Of a stretch of 64,000 nucleotides of DNA, positions 62,842-64,000 are shown one piece after another. Below the pieces are notes generated by a model. That model saw nothing but the letters and a program-made list of their open reading frames with translations, was not told the DNA's origin and did no database searches. Position 1 is the stretch's first letter. The number at the start of each line of letters is the position of its first letter. A program made the translations under genes and the position numbers. The stretch spans positions 62,001 through 126,000 of the forward strand of contig NZ_LR746496.1 in assembly GCF_902729405.1 (NCBI RefSeq), read 5' to 3'. The stretch comes from Acididesulfobacillus acetoxydans (GTDB lineage Bacteria; Bacillota; Desulfitobacteriia; Desulfitobacteriales; Desulfitobacteriaceae).

Positions 62842-62928
62842 CTACTTTCTCCCTTATTGTAGACAGGAATTCGCGTTTTGAAAAGCGTCCCTTTCAATTT
62901 TCCTTTTCATGCAAGATCCTGCGGACCT

Positions 62929-63112
62929 TTAAACCAATTTGCAAATTAAGCCGATTTTCCGCCGACTTAAGGCTGAGACCCCGGATGGATCCATTTTCGT
63001 GAGCAGCGGGACGAGGATCGTCGCGCCGAACGAAAACATGTTGAAAAGACAAAGGCACCGCTTTACTGAGCGGAGGGACATCTTCAATGTCATAGATCTT
63101 TTTCATCAGCAT
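62929..63112 (-). pseudogene. N-terminal remnant of an NCS2 purine/uracil permease
   Basis: Starts KKIYDIEDVPPLSKAVPLSF and QHVF, then needs a frame change to continue FGATILVPLLTKMDPSGVSAL, the first helix and loop of xanthine/uracil permeases. About two residues (normally AM) are missing at the break, then homology ends after about 55 residues. The rest of a normally 430-residue protein is gone. A GGGGG ribosome site remains at the start. Confidence 0.8.
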
Positions 63113-63335
63113 TTCCAGACCCCCTCAAAAAATAACTTGGGTTCCTTCCTGCTCTTACCGGCTGTCCTTCCCCTGGCGACAGTGAACACCGTACTCAAAC
63201 CCTCATAAGCATACCCCCTTATCGCTCGCTGCCCTGCCAACAGAGCATCGGGGCCGGCGGGGAGGATCGGAGGACAACCCGGCACATCTTTGCCGGACCC
63301 CTTTTACCTCCCCGGGAAACCTTCCTAAAAACCCG

Positions 63336-63818
63336 TCACCCTTCCAGGGGCTTGAAGATAAAACCGCAGTAATCTTCGCCTACCCCCTCCCGGACCACAT
63401 CGACCGCAGCGCGCACTTTCATTCCGAATTCGGGTTGATCGACCTCGAGCTGCCCGGCCACCCTGAGGCCATTCGCGAACTGCACGATGCCGAAACCGAG
63501 AGAGGGTTTCATATAGCCTTCCGGCAGGTTGTAAACTTTGGTCCAGGTGAGCAGGACTGCCTCTCCGCGCAAAGGGACCTCCGCAAAATCCCGGCTCCCG
63601 CATTTACGATAGACATAGTGGAAAGGATGATGGAGTTCTCCGCACCGCCTCCCCCAGTCCGCGAGCCCCAAAAGGCCCGTCACCACCACGGTGATATCCG
63701 CCCGGGAAATACCGAAGGCCTTGGCCATTAAATTCCGTACCGCAAAAGGAGACTGGGCCGAGGACCAAATCTTGACTTTGGGCGAATAAGGATCCGCCTG
63801 GACAATCACGACGTGCAA
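63336..63818 (-). pseudogene. Chimeric remnant: molybdenum hydroxylase fragment joined to DUF35 domain
   Basis: 160-codon frame with two unrelated halves. Residues 1-48 (VVIVQADPYSPKVKIWSSAQ, PFAVRNLMAKAFGISRADITV) match an internal stretch of the xanthine dehydrogenase/CO dehydrogenase large chain. From about residue 55 it is a DUF35 OB-fold protein (RRCGELHHPF, CGSRDFAEVPLRGEAVLLTW, MKPSLGFGIVQF, FGMKVRAAVDVV) whose zinc ribbon has lost two of four cysteines. The fusion probably arose by deletion. It may still be expressed, but neither half is complete. Confidence 0.7.
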
Positions 63819-63865
63819 GGCCTTATAGGATCAATGTCTCAGTGAAGAATAAGTTCAACAACGCG

Positions 63866-63904
63866 GCGTAGGGCTCACCTATATCTCACAGGTGAGCCCT
63901 ACGC
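63866..63904. terminator. Long perfect hairpin
   Basis: Perfect 15-bp arms GCGTAGGGCTCACCT and its complement around a 9-base loop. No strong T-run. It lies between the partial gene at the right edge and the chimeric remnant. Confidence 0.6.
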
Positions 63905-63941
63905 TTGACCTCATCTTCTCGCAAATTCCTTGACCGAATGC

Positions 63942-64000
63942 TTACTCCATTTGCAATTCCGGCAGATCCCGATACAATTCCAGTGCTTCCGGATTCCCTA
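63942..64000 (-). CDS. C-terminal end of an unidentified protein
   Basis: A minus-strand frame entering from the right edge ends GNPEALELYRDLPELQME before a TAA stop. Codon use looks like its neighbours. A hairpin follows 38 bases later. Too short to name. Confidence 0.45.
   Translation of the reverse strand, partial: GNPEALELYRDLPELQME

Noticed and set aside
63113-63335. Further remnant between the permease stub and the chimera.
   Set aside because: No frame shows a recognisable family over this 220-base stretch.

Overview
The window is a continuous chromosomal segment from an endospore-forming-type Firmicute of the class Clostridia, most like the Peptococcaceae and relatives (Desulfotomaculum, Desulfosporosinus, Desulfitobacterium). 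This rests on conserved gene orders (valS-folC, DUF4321-maf-radC-mreB-mreC and tig-clpX-lonB-lonA-engB), a T-box valine leader, a spore-type LonB protease, a redox repressor Rex, and strong AGGAGG ribosome sites with many GTG and TTG starts. The taxon is inferred from layout; no database comparison was possible. Most genes lie on the minus strand.

Positions 1-12.4 kb hold housekeeping and cell-shape genes read leftward: valS (T-box controlled, from a consensus promoter), folC, rex, cimA, aspA, a DUF4321 membrane protein, maf, radC, mreB and the start of mreC. Positions 12.4-16.3 kb hold a chemoreceptor remnant, a small membrane protein with an acidic tail, a LysM-ferritin-like fusion and a cation exchanger. 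Positions 14.6-23.4 kb are the protein quality-control block engB, lonA, lonB, clpX, tig. There is no clpP between tig and clpX.

Positions 23.9-33.9 kb cover envelope and metal genes: a polysaccharide deacetylase with a YkoP-like tail, a glycolipid glycosyltransferase, ferritin, modABC, a divergent helix-turn-helix regulator with a molybdate-binding-type domain, a class B penicillin-binding protein and an XRE/DUF1232 protein. The mod operon and its regulator share a near-perfect palindrome that overlaps both promoters, and modA has a long leader with a terminator hairpin. Positions 34-45 kb are more accessory: an atypical Nramp transporter, small unknown genes, an amino-acid permease, a Fic protein beside tRNA-Leu, an M28 peptidase and a PAS-GGDEF-EAL protein.

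Positions 45.1-52.9 kb hold the most distinctive system, a candidate sigma-54-controlled corrinoid methyltransferase operon. It has a PAS/AAA+/HTH activator, an exact -24/-12 promoter, two UroD-family proteins, a B12-binding corrinoid protein and an MFS transporter. Each long junction is filled by a different tandem minisatellite, and the largest lies in the predicted leader. Positions 53.3-58.4 kb hold glcDEF-type glycolate/D-lactate oxidase genes with an IclR regulator. Positions 58.6-64 kb hold a DapB homologue, a Pro-Arg-His tRNA operon, rdgB, rph, a P-loop protein with an AlaRS editing-like domain, and a decayed region with remnants of a purine permease and a molybdenum hydroxylase/DUF35 chimera. 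Short tandem repeats with different units recur throughout, both between and inside genes.
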